A DNA stretch of 64,000 nucleotides from Acidobacteriota bacterium. GTDB taxonomy: Bacteria > Acidobacteriota > Terriglobia > Terriglobales > Acidobacteriaceae. The notes beneath the pieces are model-generated. The model was given only the letters and a program-made list of their open reading frames with translations. It was not told the DNA's origin and ran no database searches. Positions 43,180-52,860 of this stretch are shown one piece after another (position 1 is the first letter of the stretch; each line of letters opens with the position of its first letter). Position numbers and translations under genes: made by a program. The stretch spans positions 62,001 to 126,000 of the forward strand of contig JARLGI010000011.1 in assembly GCA_031296115.1 (NCBI GenBank), in the 5' to 3' direction.

Positions 43180-43407
43180 CTACCCTGCGCTTGGTCCCTT
43201 GCTGGGATCGTAAATCCGGTAAACAATCCGCACTGTCTGGCGCCGTTCCATTTGCTGGCACACGTGGCGAAGTTCCAGCTCTTTCAGGTGGGAAGGGTTG
43301 AAGGCGCGGGCGATCGTAAGGAAACAGTGGTTGCAAATGGAATCGATAGTTCCATCCTGGTTGGGGCGACGAGCGTAGTTGTTTGCTGAATTCGACAGCT
43401 GGTTCAT
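43180..43407 (-). CDS. Small conserved cysteine-containing protein
   Basis: About 75 residues from ATG 43407 (the frame is open to 43437). It carries GTIDSICNHCFLTIA, a CxxC in a setting that recurs in short acidobacterial proteins, and later ELRHVCQQMERR. The two cysteine groups suggest a small metal-binding or redox fold. Function unknown. It converges with the preceding gene. Confidence 0.55.
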   Translation of the reverse strand: MNQLSNSANNYARRPNQDGTIDSICNHCFLTIARAFNPSHLKELELRHVCQQMERRQTVRIVYRIYDPSKGPSAG

Positions 43408-43536
43408 GGGCGCACAGTGTGGTGCATTGTCGCACACATTTCCACGAAAAGTGAATGGTAATTTGCGCGGGGGAATTCCCGATTTGGAAAAGTCATCGAC
43501 AGCGCGTCGACTCGATTGTCTCGATTGGCGTTGGGC

Positions 43537-44166
43537 TCAATGCCTTAGGAACGGGTTGCTTTCCCGCTCTTCCCCGATAGTCGTAACTGGCCCATGCCCC
43601 GGGATTACTAAAGTTTCGTCAGGGAGCGCCAAAACGGGACCATGCAGTGACTGCATGATTTTCTCGTACGAACCTCCGGGCAGGTCGGTGCGGCCGATCG
43701 AGCCGGCGAATAGGGTATCACCGGCAATCAGCTTCTTCTCTGGCGCGAAATACAAGCAAATGCTCCCCTCGGTGTGCCCCGGAGTATGAAGCACCTCCGC
43801 AACCAAACTGCCGGCCTGGACCTTGTCGCCTTGGTTGAGGTTCGAGTCAATCGCTACCTTTTCAGGCGGGCGCATTCCGATCCAGGCCGCCTGTATGTCC
43901 AGCATTTTCAACAGCGCGTAGTCATTCTGATTCAGGAGAACCGGCGCACCGGTGATCCGTTTCAGCTTGCTGGCTCCGCCGATGTGGTCAATGTGAGCGT
44001 GAGTAATGACGATCTGTTTGACCGTCAAGCCGTGGCGCTGCACGATGTCCAGCACGTCCTCAATGTCGTCCCCCGGATCGATGACGATGGCTTCTTTCGT
44101 CTGCTCGTCGCCGACAACCGAGCAGTTGCATTGCAGGGGGCCAACTGGGAAGATCTCGTGAATCAT
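43537..44166 (-). CDS. MBL-fold metallo-hydrolase, glyoxalase II-like
   Basis: A 209-residue hydrolase. Metal motif THAHIDHIGG (HxHxDH), then HTPGHTEGSIC, GDTLFAGSIGRTDLPGG and the final IPGHGPVT His. The short length and lack of a C-terminal helical domain put it with the YcbL-type single-domain hydroxyacylglutathione hydrolase-like enzymes. It likely cleaves a thioester or a related small substrate in the cytoplasm. Single gene. Confidence 0.9.
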   Translation of the reverse strand: MIHEIFPVGPLQCNCSVVGDEQTKEAIVIDPGDDIEDVLDIVQRHGLTVKQIVITHAHIDHIGGASKLKRITGAPVLLNQNDYALLKMLDIQAAWIGMRPPEKVAIDSNLNQGDKVQAGSLVAEVLHTPGHTEGSICLYFAPEKKLIAGDTLFAGSIGRTDLPGGSYEKIMQSLHGPVLALPDETLVIPGHGPVTTIGEERESNPFLRH

Positions 44167-44295
44167 GGTCTCAAGCTACCACGAAGCTCAGGCCCAAATA
44201 AAACGTCAAACAGGTTACTTGAGTAACTTGTAAACCTGAAGTAAACTGCGCACGCCGGCCGCGCACTGACGCCGCAAACAGATCGGGGATGGCAC

Positions 44296-44652
44296 ATGGA
44301 GCGCATACGGTTCATCACGCACAAAGACAAGCAGATCCTGCTGGTGGATGTGGCCGACTGTACTGCCGAAGAGCTGGCCGCCTGCGTGGACCACGTTCCC
44401 GAGGTGGTTACGCGCGAGCCCCTGGGTTCGGTATTGCTGCTCGGCGATTTCAGCCGCGCGCAATTTACCCGCGACAACGTCGAGCACTTGAAGATTGCTG
44501 CTGTCTTTGATCGTCCCCACCTGAGGAAATCGGCGTGGGTCCTTACCGAGAACATGCCCAAGGCACTATACCATTCGGTACGCAGCTTTTCCGGCCGTCA
44601 GATTCCTATCTTTGCGACTCGCGAAGAAGCGCTCGAATATCTTGTCAGCTAG
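44296..44652 (+). CDS. Small protein, possible STAS/SpoIIAA-like fold
   Basis: A 118-residue protein starting MERIRFITHKDKQILLVDV, with alternating strand-helix pattern, LLLGDFSRAQFTRDNVEHL in the middle and a C-terminal IFATREEALEYLV helix. The end pattern (F.. R.EALEYL) is common to STAS/SEC14-like bacterial proteins. No conserved Ser of an anti-sigma antagonist can be pointed out with certainty. Function unknown. It converges with the phosphoesterase gene, ten bases away. Confidence 0.65.
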   Translation: MERIRFITHKDKQILLVDVADCTAEELAACVDHVPEVVTREPLGSVLLLGDFSRAQFTRDNVEHLKIAAVFDRPHLRKSAWVLTENMPKALYHSVRSFSGRQIPIFATREEALEYLVS

Positions 44653-44661
44653 ATAGAGACC

Positions 44662-45507
44662 TTAAGTCTGTCGCAGCATAATGCGCTGAATCGTAGTGGC
44701 GCGGCCGGTTTCGGCATTGCAATCGATCAGCGAGGCGCACAGTCGCACGTCATTGACTGCAGGCTCAAAGCGCGACGGCATGTTGGTGAGGAAGCGCTGC
44801 AAAATCACTTCTTTCTGCACGCCGATCACGCCTTCGAACGGCCCGGTCATGCCAACATCGGTTTGCACGGCCGTCCCGCCGCGCAGGACGTTCTCGTCAG
44901 CGGTGGGAACGTGGGTGTGCGTGCCGAGAACGGCGGTCACTCGTCCTTCCAGGTGCCAGCCCAACGCGATCTTCTCCGACGTGGCTTCAGCGTGCATGTC
45001 TACCAGGATGACCTTGGCCGTGATCTTCTTCAGCAGATCGTCGGCGACGCGGAAGGGATCGTCGTTGTTGGTCATAAAGACGCGGCCTTGGAGATTGATC
45101 ACGCCGTACTCCACGCCACCGCGCGTTCGTCCCTGGTACCAGCCGAATCCGGGCGAGCCTGCAGGATAATTCGCCGGTCGCAGCAACCGCCGCGCCAGCG
45201 AAGCTTCATTCCCGTTGGCCGAGTTCATGTATTCCATGATCTCGCGCTTGTCCCAGATGTGGTTCCCGGTAGTGATGACGTCGATGCCCAGTTCGAACAA
45301 CTCTTCGGCAATCTGCGGAGTGATGCCGAAACCTCCGGCGGCGTTCTCGCCGTTGGCAATCGTGAGATCCACGTTGTGTTGGTTTTGAAGATCGGCCAAC
45401 CGCTCCTGCACAATGGTCCGGCCAGGTCGACCAAAAATGTCACCGACGAAGAGAATCCGCAAAGCGCCGCAGTCCTTATGATTTGGTTTGAATTTTGATG
45501 GTATCAC
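44662..45507 (-). CDS. YmdB-type metallophosphoesterase (TIGR00282 family)
   Basis: 281 residues if read from GTG 45507; a TTG at 45462 with AAGGA upstream starts directly at the family core RILFVGDIFGRPGR. All metal ligands of the family are visible: GDIFG, ANGENAAGGFG, TTGNHIWDK, VDMHAEATSEK and GTHTHVPTADE. YmdB hydrolyses 2',3'-cyclic nucleotides and affects biofilm and RNA turnover in Bacillus. Role here is by family only. Often next to rny in other genomes, not here. Confidence 0.9.
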   Translation of the reverse strand: MIPSKFKPNHKDCGALRILFVGDIFGRPGRTIVQERLADLQNQHNVDLTIANGENAAGGFGITPQIAEELFELGIDVITTGNHIWDKREIMEYMNSANGNEASLARRLLRPANYPAGSPGFGWYQGRTRGGVEYGVINLQGRVFMTNNDDPFRVADDLLKKITAKVILVDMHAEATSEKIALGWHLEGRVTAVLGTHTHVPTADENVLRGGTAVQTDVGMTGPFEGVIGVQKEVILQRFLTNMPSRFEPAVNDVRLCASLIDCNAETGRATTIQRIMLRQT

Positions 45508-45524
45508 GCCAGAAACCGACGGCT

Positions 45525-47027
45525 TTATTGGGCGAGTTCGGCAGTGCGCAAGAAATCGTAGTTGCCGGAGGGGCTCACTTCAATCCCATGCACCCGGTTG
45601 GTGTGCACTAGCACGTTGTCGAGATACCAGAGATTGATGTACGGCAAGTCCTCCGCCAGGATCTGCTGGATCTGGTCATAGAGCACCTTACGCTGCTGCT
45701 GGTCGAGGGTGCTTTGGGCCTGATGGATCAACTCGTCGACCCGAGCATTCGAATAGAAGGTCCGGTTGGCGCGCTTGGGCGCGAAGCTGGCGGTAGCAAA
45801 GATGTGCTCGAAAATGTCGGGGTCGAGATTGCCGCCGACCCAGCGCAGCGAGTGCAATTGGTATGCCCCTTTGGTGATGTCGGCGAAGAACGTCGCAAAC
45901 TCAAAACTTCGGATATCGAGGGCGATGCCGACCTCGTGCAGTTGCTGCTGCAAAACCGCGGCCAGCAGGCGCGTTGATTCTTCTGTCGATGTCTTGAAGG
46001 TGATATGAAACCGAATTCCGTTGACCGGCCGATAGCCGGCATCGTCGAGCATCTGGCGCGCACGTTGCGGGTCGTGCGGATACTTCGTGACATTGGCGTC
46101 GTAGGCCCAGTGCTGCGGCGGCAGAACGCTATAGGCGGGCCGCGCCTGGTCGCGCAATAGATAGTGAATGATGGGCTGCACATTGATGGCGTAGGCAATC
46201 GCGCGCCGCACGCGAACATCTCTGAGGATTGGGTCGCGCAGGTTCATCGCCACGTAGGCGTAGATGGTCCCAGGCGATTCCATGACGGTCAAGCCGCGGT
46301 CTGCTTTGAGGGCGACCACGGTGTCAGCGGTCAGCGCGTTGATCGCGACATCGGCGCTCTGCTTGCGCAACTCCAAGGCGCGGGTGGTGGCGTCAGGGAT
46401 CACTTTGAACTGCACGCGTTCCAGTTTCGCGGGAGTCGCCCAGTAATCTGGATTGCGTTCGACCACAACTTCCTTGTCCTGCTGCGCGCTGGCGAAGCGG
46501 AACGGGCCGGAGCCGACAGGATGCCGGTTAAAGTCCTCGCCACTGCCGTAGGGCACGATTCCAATGGCGCCATCTGAGAGGTTCCATAGAAGCGCCGCAA
46601 ACGGTGCCTTGAGATGGAAGACGACAGTGGTGTCGTCAGGCGCGTCAATGTGGTCGACCGGCGCATACGTGCTCGTCTTGGCACTACGCAGCTTTCCGCT
46701 GATGAGTGAATCGAAGGTCCACTTCACGTCGCGCGCGGTCAGCGGCTGTTCGTTATGGAAACGAACTCCGGGATGCAGGTGGAAGACGTAGGTCTGCGGA
46801 TCGGGGATCTCCCAACGTTCAGCCAGCCAGGGTTGCAACTCGAAGTGCTCATCGCGGCGGACCAGCGAGTCGAAGAGCAGCTCATCGATGCGCTCCGACT
46901 GCGCATCCACTCCGACCCGCGGATCGAGGTTGGTGGGGCTGCTCTCGATAATCATGACCAGCGTGTGCGGATCGGGTTTGCGGGAGCAGGCGGGAAGAAA
47001 CAGCAAAACGAAGCTCACCAGCAGCAT
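45525..47027 (-). CDS. Peptide-binding lipoprotein of ABC transporter, family 5
   Basis: About 500 residues from ATG 47027. The short leader MLLVSFVLLFLPAC gives a lipobox with Cys14. The SBP_bac_5 fold follows: ESSPTNLDPRVGVDAQSERI, LAERWEIPDPQTYVFHLHPGVRFH, NEQPLTARDVKWTFDSL, and the C-terminal SGNYDFLRTAEL. It should bind oligopeptides or muropeptides at the outer face of the inner membrane. The frame stays open to 47363, and the extra codons translate a dispersed palindromic repeat, so an upstream start (for example 47144) is doubtful. No permease or ATPase is adjacent. Downstream of nagZ-anmK on the same strand. Confidence 0.82.
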   Translation of the reverse strand: MLLVSFVLLFLPACSRKPDPHTLVMIIESSPTNLDPRVGVDAQSERIDELLFDSLVRRDEHFELQPWLAERWEIPDPQTYVFHLHPGVRFHNEQPLTARDVKWTFDSLISGKLRSAKTSTYAPVDHIDAPDDTTVVFHLKAPFAALLWNLSDGAIGIVPYGSGEDFNRHPVGSGPFRFASAQQDKEVVVERNPDYWATPAKLERVQFKVIPDATTRALELRKQSADVAINALTADTVVALKADRGLTVMESPGTIYAYVAMNLRDPILRDVRVRRAIAYAINVQPIIHYLLRDQARPAYSVLPPQHWAYDANVTKYPHDPQRARQMLDDAGYRPVNGIRFHITFKTSTEESTRLLAAVLQQQLHEVGIALDIRSFEFATFFADITKGAYQLHSLRWVGGNLDPDIFEHIFATASFAPKRANRTFYSNARVDELIHQAQSTLDQQQRKVLYDQIQQILAEDLPYINLWYLDNVLVHTNRVHGIEVSPSGNYDFLRTAELAQ

Positions 47028-47040
47028 TGCGGTGATAGGG

Positions 47041-47094
47041 GTCCTTCGACTTCGTGAGGTCGCCAAGGCGACCTCACTTCGCTCAGGATGACAG
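47041..47094. repeat. Dispersed repeat with nested perfect palindrome
   Basis: Reverse-strand copy of the 18914-18954 repeat: outer ends GTCCTTCGAC and GCTCAGGATGACAG. An internal perfect palindrome GTGAGGTCGCC-AA-GGCGACCTCAC lies at 47054-47077. It sits against the start of the binding-lipoprotein gene. Confidence 0.7.
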
Positions 47095-47217
47095 TCGATT
47101 GGGGTCCGCGCAAACCATCGGGCTCCTACATCTTGATCTGTCATGCTAAGCGAGGACACGCCGCTGTTGCGCGCCCGAGTCGAAAGACCCATATGGCTTC
47201 GCTGCTCTCGCAGTCTC

Positions 47218-48372
47218 TTACGCATAGCTGACTTTGCCCAGGACCGCCGGCCGCTCGGCGCCGGTGGCTGACGGCACGTTACCCGGCATCTTTCGCCAGG
47301 TCTGGTAAGCCAGAAGCGCGAAGGCGACGGCCTCCTTGGCTTCGGACGGAAGCCCAAAATCATCGGAGTTCCGCACTCTCATCTTGAGTGGCGCAAGCTC
47401 CTCCCGGACCATCTGCATGAGCGTCGCATTCTTCGTGCCTCCGCCGGAGACTACGAATTCGCGGAACCGCAGCGGTGGCTCGACCAGCGGCAGGACAAAC
47501 CTGCGTACTGCGATTCCAATTGATCGCGCGGTCAAAGCGGTCGCCGTCGCTACAATGTCTTTCTCATCGGCGCGGCGGCACAGGCCAAGCAACTCACGCG
47601 TAAACTCGAGGCCGAATTGCTCGCGGCCGGCGGTCTTTGGCGGTTTCTGCCGGAAGAATGGATGTCGCAGCAATTGTTGCAGCACGCGGGCGATGGGTTC
47701 GCCGCGCGCAGCCAACCGTCCATTGCGATCGTAGGGGCGGCGGAACAAGTGTTGGGTGACGGCATCAATCACCATATTGCCGGGGCCGGTGTCGAACGCG
47801 ACTACCTGTTCCGGAGCTGCGCGCGGCGGAATCGCGGTCAGGTTGCCAATGCCGCCCAGGTTCTGCGCGATGCGGCCGTAGCGCCGATGCCGGTAGAGCG
47901 CGTAGTCGAGGAAGGGCACCAGCGGCGCGCCATTACCGCCCGCGGCCATGTCGGCAGGCCGAAAGTCGGAGACCACCGGCACGCCGAGTTCTGCCCCAAT
48001 GACGGCCGCTTCGCCCGTCTGCCAGGTGCAGGCAATGCGGCGGCCAAGAAACAGCTTGGCCTCTCCCTGGTGATAAAGCGTCTGGCCGTGACAGCCGACC
48101 AGTTCGCATTCCAGCCGCGCCCGGCGCTGCGCTGCGCGAATTGCATCCGCGTAAAGATGGCCCAGCAGGAAGTTCAGCCGCGCGACGTCCGCGACCCTGG
48201 CCGAGCCGGCGTTCATGGTTGCCAGAACGGCCCGCCGTACGTTGTCCGGATAAGGAAACTGGTAGTGCGCCAGCAACTCCAAGCGCGAACGGAAGCCGCG
48301 GCCCTGGATACGCGTAAGGGCAACGTTGATGCCATCGGCCGAGGTGCCGCTCATGACGCCGGCGACGATCAA
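47218..48372 (-). CDS. anmK: Anhydro-N-acetylmuramic acid kinase
   Basis: 384 residues from TTG 48372, where MIVAGVMSGTSADGINVAL, the ATP-binding start of the family, begins. Other landmarks: VGCHGQTLYHQ, SDFRPADMAAGGNGAPLVPFLDY, GGIGNLTAIP, FDTGPGNMVIDAV and VVSGGGTKNATLM. The enzyme phosphorylates and opens 1,6-anhydroMurNAc to MurNAc 6-phosphate in peptidoglycan recycling. nagZ lies 302 bases upstream in the same direction, so the two steps are neighbours. murQ is not in the window. Confidence 0.93.
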   Translation of the reverse strand: MIVAGVMSGTSADGINVALTRIQGRGFRSRLELLAHYQFPYPDNVRRAVLATMNAGSARVADVARLNFLLGHLYADAIRAAQRRARLECELVGCHGQTLYHQGEAKLFLGRRIACTWQTGEAAVIGAELGVPVVSDFRPADMAAGGNGAPLVPFLDYALYRHRRYGRIAQNLGGIGNLTAIPPRAAPEQVVAFDTGPGNMVIDAVTQHLFRRPYDRNGRLAARGEPIARVLQQLLRHPFFRQKPPKTAGREQFGLEFTRELLGLCRRADEKDIVATATALTARSIGIAVRRFVLPLVEPPLRFREFVVSGGGTKNATLMQMVREELAPLKMRVRNSDDFGLPSEAKEAVAFALLAYQTWRKMPGNVPSATGAERPAVLGKVSYA

Positions 48373-48414
48373 AGCACAAACCCCGTCTCTCCGCCAGAGA
48401 TTCGGTGGCGCTGG

Positions 48415-48645
48415 TCTTCAGGCCTGCCGTAGGCCGGCAAACTCTTGCTGGTCTTGAAGGGGCACGCCTTCAGGCGTGCCGTAAGAGTAAGACAGGAAGG
48501 CGGCTTTAGCCGCTGAGGGACCTCACCTTTCTTGCCGGTCAGATAAGTTGCACATGCAGGGGTGCGGTTCATCGTCAGTTTCCTCAGGGGCTAAAGCCCC
48601 TTCTATATTTGCGTTGACTCGGACGCTGGCCAGAAGGCCAGCTCT
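48415..48645. repeat. Island of short palindromic repeats between nagZ and anmK
   Basis: The 302-base gap 48373-48674 holds no gene but four small perfect palindromes: GGCACGCC-TTCA-GGCGTGCC (48461-48480), CGGCT-TTAGCCG (about 48501-48512), AGGGGCT-AA-AGCCCCT (48586-48601) and GCTGGCC-AGAA-GGCCAGC (48625-48642). Similar cores recur at 57927-58242. They may act as RNA hairpins between the two genes. Confidence 0.7.
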
Positions 48646-48674
48646 ACCCGAGCTTCTCAGCAAGCTGTGCCCTT

Positions 48675-49787
48675 TCAAAGCCGCGATGCCAGCATGCTCG
48701 CCCGCACTTCTTCGCTGAACTCCCAGAGATTGCGCCGCAGTCTGTCTACGGTTTTCTCCGACGAAGCGGGTGCCATGCGAGCTTTCAGTGCACGCGACTT
48801 CTTCTTCGCCGACAAAACGCTTCGCGACTTCTCGGCGACGAGTCGGGCAAACTTCTTGTCGCTCTCAGCTTCTTTGTACACTGCCTCAAACGCCCGCCAC
48901 ACGCTCTCTTCTTTCTGGCAGACGAGAAAGATGTCTGCCCCCGCGCGCAGGGTCTCGACCGCGGCGTCTTGGATTGATGCTGCGGCCAGCACGCCACCCA
49001 TGTCGAGGTCATCAGTGACAATCAGCCCGCGATAACCAATCTTCTTGCGCAGAATGTCGCTCATCCATTCCTTTGAAAGCGACGCCGGCGTGAGGTCGCG
49101 CGTGACTGCCGGATAGGCCGCGTGCGCCACCATCACGAACGGCAGGCCGCCGCACAGCTCGCGATAGGGGAGCAGGTCCTCACCCCAAAGCCGCTTCCAC
49201 GGCTTGGCAATCGATGGCAGGTCGTTGTGCGAGTCGAGATTCGCTTCGCCCAGTCCCGGGAAGTGTTTTCCGCAGCCCAGCACATTACACTCGTCGAGTC
49301 CGCGAAGAAACTCGCGAGCGTAAAGTATCGTCTGCCTCGGATCACTGGAAACGGTGCGCGAGCCCAGCACGCTCTTCGATGCTTTGAACTGAAGGTCAAG
49401 CACCGGCGCGAAATCAGTATTGAAGCCCAGGGCGCGAACTTCCTCGCCGATGAGCTTGCCGTGCTTGCAAAAAAGTTTCTTCGAGCCCGCAGCGGCCACT
49501 TCCGCAACCGACGGTGCCGGTGCGATGACGTCGCGCAGGCGGTCCACGGTGCCCCCTTCCATGTCCACGCAACGAAACATCGGAGTCGGTACCGCCTTCT
49601 GCACATCGCGCAAGAGGTCATGCGTTTGCGTCGGTTCCTCGATGTTGCGCTTGAACAGGATTACGCCGCCGGGTTGCAGTGTTGCCAGCATCAGACGCAG
49701 GCGGGTTGAGAGCGTCGTCCCGTCGAAGCCCATGATGAGCAACTGGCCGACCTGCCGGCGAAGATCGAAGCTGGGTTTCGATGGCAT
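48675..49787 (-). CDS. nagZ: Beta-N-acetylhexosaminidase, GH3
   Basis: A 370-residue GH3 enzyme. Conserved QLLIMGFDGT at the start, CVDMEGGTVDRL, and the general acid/base loop KHFPGLGEANLDSHNDLP carrying Asp and His. The nucleophile Asp is in LIVTDDLDMGGV. No signal peptide, so it is cytoplasmic, as for NagZ: it removes GlcNAc from anhydro-muropeptides. Together with anmK downstream this is a recycling pair. The C-terminal tail after about 300 is more variable and Lys/Arg-rich. Confidence 0.93.
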   Translation of the reverse strand: MPSKPSFDLRRQVGQLLIMGFDGTTLSTRLRLMLATLQPGGVILFKRNIEEPTQTHDLLRDVQKAVPTPMFRCVDMEGGTVDRLRDVIAPAPSVAEVAAAGSKKLFCKHGKLIGEEVRALGFNTDFAPVLDLQFKASKSVLGSRTVSSDPRQTILYAREFLRGLDECNVLGCGKHFPGLGEANLDSHNDLPSIAKPWKRLWGEDLLPYRELCGGLPFVMVAHAAYPAVTRDLTPASLSKEWMSDILRKKIGYRGLIVTDDLDMGGVLAAASIQDAAVETLRAGADIFLVCQKEESVWRAFEAVYKEAESDKKFARLVAEKSRSVLSAKKKSRALKARMAPASSEKTVDRLRRNLWEFSEEVRASMLASRL

Positions 49788-49844
49788 GGAACAGATGAGT
49801 GTAACGCGAGCGGGCTGATAGCTCAGTTGCGAAGAGAGGTTCCC

Positions 49845-52493
49845 TCACTCCATCTGCTTCTTGAGCTCGTGCAGCAGGTTCAGCGCCTCCAGCGGGCTGA
49901 GGCGGTTCAGGTCCGTTTCCTTGATGCGGTCCACGATCTTCTGCGACAGCGGAGTGAAAATGGTGAGCTGCATCGGCCCAGGCTCGGCGGTTTCGTCGTG
50001 CGCCAGATGGCTCACGGCGCTGCGCTCCGCGTTCTCGTGCTCGGCCAGAACTTCGCGCGCGCGGTGGACTACGTCGGCAGGCAATCCCGCGAGCTTGGCG
50101 ACCTCGATGCCGTAGCTCTTATCGGCGGAGCCTTCCTCGACCTTGCGCAGAAACACAATTCCGCCGCCGCTCTCTTTCACGCCGACATGGAAATTCTTTA
50201 CCCCGCTGAGCCGGTCAGCCAATTCCGTCAACTCGTGATAGTGCGTGGCAAACAGCGTCTTGGCCCGGGTGTTGGCGTGAATGTACTCGATGGCCGCCCA
50301 CGCGATGGCCAAGCCGTCATAGGTTGCAGTGCCGCGCCCCACCTCGTCGAGCAGGATGAGCGAGCGCGCCGTCGCGGTATTGAGGATTGCCGCGGTTTCG
50401 GTCATTTCGACCATAAAAGTCGAGCGACCGCGCGCCAGGTTATCGGAGGCGCCAATGCGGGTGAAGATGCGGTCTACCAGTCCCAGCCGCGCCGAGCGAG
50501 CGGGCACGAACGAGCCCATCTGCGCCATCAGCACGATCAATGCCGCCTGCCGTAGGTAGGTGGACTTGCCCCCCATGTTCGGCCCGGTAATGATGAGAAT
50601 CGAGTGGGTCGTGCCGTTGAGGAAGAGACCATTGGGCACGAAACGGTCAGCGCCGGTGATCTCCATCTGCTCGATCACCGGGTGACGGCCCTCGACGATC
50701 TCGACGTCGCCACTCGCGTCGAGCGCAGGTCGGCAGTAGTTTCGATTCGCCGCAAGGACAGCGAACGACGCCAGCACGTCAATTTCGGCCAACGCCAGCG
50801 CCGTTTGGCGGATGCGACGCGCCTCGGCCGCAATCGCTGAACGTAGCTCGGCGAACAGCCGCCGCTCGATCTCGACCATCTTCTCCTGCGCGTCCAACAC
50901 CTTCGCTTCGTACTCTTTCAGTTCGGGCGTCGTGAAGCGCTCGGCGTTTACCAGCGTCTGCTTGCGTTCGTAGTCGGCTGGCGCCAGGTGCAGGTTCGCC
51001 TTCGAGATTTCGAGGTAGTACCCGAAGACGCTGTTGAATTTCACTTTCAGTGATCCGATGCCAGTGCGCTGGCGCTCGCGTTGCTCGATTTGCGCGATGT
51101 ACTGCTTGCTGTTGCGGCTTAGGTTGCGCAGCTCGTCGAGCGCAGCGTCGACTCCCGAGCGGATTACTCCGCCATCGGCCAGCGTCAGCGGCGGCTCGTC
51201 TTCCAGAGACGTCACGATACGGTCGCGCAAGTCGGCAAGCTCGTCGCATTGCTGATGCAGAGCCTTAAGACGCTCGGGAGGGAAGTGCCCCAGCGCCGAG
51301 CGCACAGCTGGCAGCTTGGCCAGCGAACTTGCCAGCGCCAGCAGGTCGCGCGGGTTGGCTGTCTCCAGGGTGACCCGGCTCAATAGCCGTTCGAGGTCGA
51401 GGATGCCATCCATCGCGCGCCGCAGTTCCCCGCGCGCCACCAGGCCCGTTACCATGCCCTCGACGGCATCCAGCCGTTGGCTGATTTCGGCGGGATCGAT
51501 TGATGGCCGCAGCATCCAGGCACGCAGCAAACGCTTGCCCATCGGCGTGACCGTGCAGTCGAGACAGCGAAACAGCGTGGCCGTATCACCCGTGCCGGCA
51601 AAGAGCGGCTCGATCAGCTCAAGGTTGCGCACCGTGACCGCGTCCAGCACCAGGCAGTTCTGCCGCTCGTAGAAGCCGATGCGGTCCACGTGGTCAAGCG
51701 ACCCGCGCTGCGTGGTGCGCACGTAATGTAGGATCGCGCCCGCAGCCGTCGCTGCCGCCGCACGGTTGGCCAGCCCGAAGCCTTCCAGCGACAGCACGCC
51801 AAAGTGGTTTTCGACTTGCGGAATGGCATAATCAGGCGAGAACACCCAGTCTTCCAGCGGAGTCTCCGCCCAGGAGGCATTCTCCAGTGACGCAATGCGT
51901 GGTGCGGCAGCGGGAACCGGCCCGCTCGTCCGCGGCCGATCGAACAGGGGCAACGACGACGCGAACAGCACCTCGCGCGGACGCAGCACCAGCAGTTCCT
52001 CGCGAATGCGTCTCTCGGCGTCCTCGCCCTGAAACTCCGTGGCGCGAAATTCACCCGTCGAAAGATCCAGCGCGGCGAAGCCCGCGGAATCCCTGGCGCG
52101 CGTGACGCAGGCCAGGAAATTGTTCTCCTCAGAGCCGAGCTGGGCGTCGGCCGCGGTCCCCGGCGTGAGCACGCGCGTGACCTCGCGCTTCACCAGCTTC
52201 CTGGCGACGCGCGGGTCCTCCATCTGCTCGCAGATGGCTACTTTGAACCCCTTACGAATGAGCTTGGCGATGTAATTGTCGGCCGAGTGGTAGGGCACGC
52301 CGCACATGGGGATGGCGATGCCCTTTTTCTTGTTGCGCGAAGTCAGGGTGATCTGTAACTCGCGCGACGCGACCACGGCGTCCTCGAAGAAAAGCTCATA
52401 GAAGTCGCCCAGGCGAAAGAAGACGAGCGCGTTGGGATGCTCTTTCTTGACCGCGGCATACTGCCGCATCAGGGGCGTGGACGGCTCATTCAT
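49845..52493 (-). CDS. mutS: DNA mismatch repair protein
   Basis: About 882 residues from ATG 52493 ([20 protein letters not shown]); a longer frame to 52625 lacks family similarity. Domain I has the mismatch-contact Phe-x-Glu in [11 protein letters not shown]. Lever and clamp follow, then the ATPase with [15 protein letters not shown], the signature [14 protein letters not shown], Walker [17 protein letters not shown] and [11 protein letters not shown]. The C-terminal MutL/dimer region is present. Full-length MutS1. Its partner mutL is not in the window. Confidence 0.97.
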   Translation of the reverse strand: MNEPSTPLMRQYAAVKKEHPNALVFFRLGDFYELFFEDAVVASRELQITLTSRNKKKGIAIPMCGVPYHSADNYIAKLIRKGFKVAICEQMEDPRVARKLVKREVTRVLTPGTAADAQLGSEENNFLACVTRARDSAGFAALDLSTGEFRATEFQGEDAERRIREELLVLRPREVLFASSLPLFDRPRTSGPVPAAAPRIASLENASWAETPLEDWVFSPDYAIPQVENHFGVLSLEGFGLANRAAAATAAGAILHYVRTTQRGSLDHVDRIGFYERQNCLVLDAVTVRNLELIEPLFAGTGDTATLFRCLDCTVTPMGKRLLRAWMLRPSIDPAEISQRLDAVEGMVTGLVARGELRRAMDGILDLERLLSRVTLETANPRDLLALASSLAKLPAVRSALGHFPPERLKALHQQCDELADLRDRIVTSLEDEPPLTLADGGVIRSGVDAALDELRNLSRNSKQYIAQIEQRERQRTGIGSLKVKFNSVFGYYLEISKANLHLAPADYERKQTLVNAERFTTPELKEYEAKVLDAQEKMVEIERRLFAELRSAIAAEARRIRQTALALAEIDVLASFAVLAANRNYCRPALDASGDVEIVEGRHPVIEQMEITGADRFVPNGLFLNGTTHSILIITGPNMGGKSTYLRQAALIVLMAQMGSFVPARSARLGLVDRIFTRIGASDNLARGRSTFMVEMTETAAILNTATARSLILLDEVGRGTATYDGLAIAWAAIEYIHANTRAKTLFATHYHELTELADRLSGVKNFHVGVKESGGGIVFLRKVEEGSADKSYGIEVAKLAGLPADVVHRAREVLAEHENAERSAVSHLAHDETAEPGPMQLTIFTPLSQKIVDRIKETDLNRLSPLEALNLLHELKKQME

Positions 52494-52804
52494 GGCAGGA
52501 ACTGCGCGGATTATAACAGTCAAGAAGAACGGCGTTTGCGGCGAAGAGCCAGACCATGTCCTGCTGCTGCGTCGCCCAATTAGGTGACGCCGAAACCTAC
52601 GAATGCGCCTACAAATGCGGCGCACACCACCAACCGGGCGCGCGGCGAATCGAGGCCGGCATTAGGATTGTCAGGCATACGAAAGGGTCACCGCTTCAGA
52701 TCGTTGCTGCGTTTGCAGAACTCCAGTTGCGGAAGCATACTCGCGATGTGCGGCTGTGCCAAGCGAATAAGACGGGGAGGATGGGCCGCGCCTGGGCTGA
52801 GCAG

Positions 52805-52835
52805 AAAAAACCCGCCCGAATTGCCTTCGAGCGGG
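52805..52835 (-). terminator. Terminator of ilvE
   Basis: On the minus strand CCCGCTCGAA pairs with TTCGGGCGGG (one mismatch) and is followed by six T. It lies 26 bases past the ilvE stop. The region 52494-52804 beyond it, toward mutS, has no supportable gene. Confidence 0.8.
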
Positions 52836-52860
52836 TCAGGTTCTACAAACTCTTAACGCG

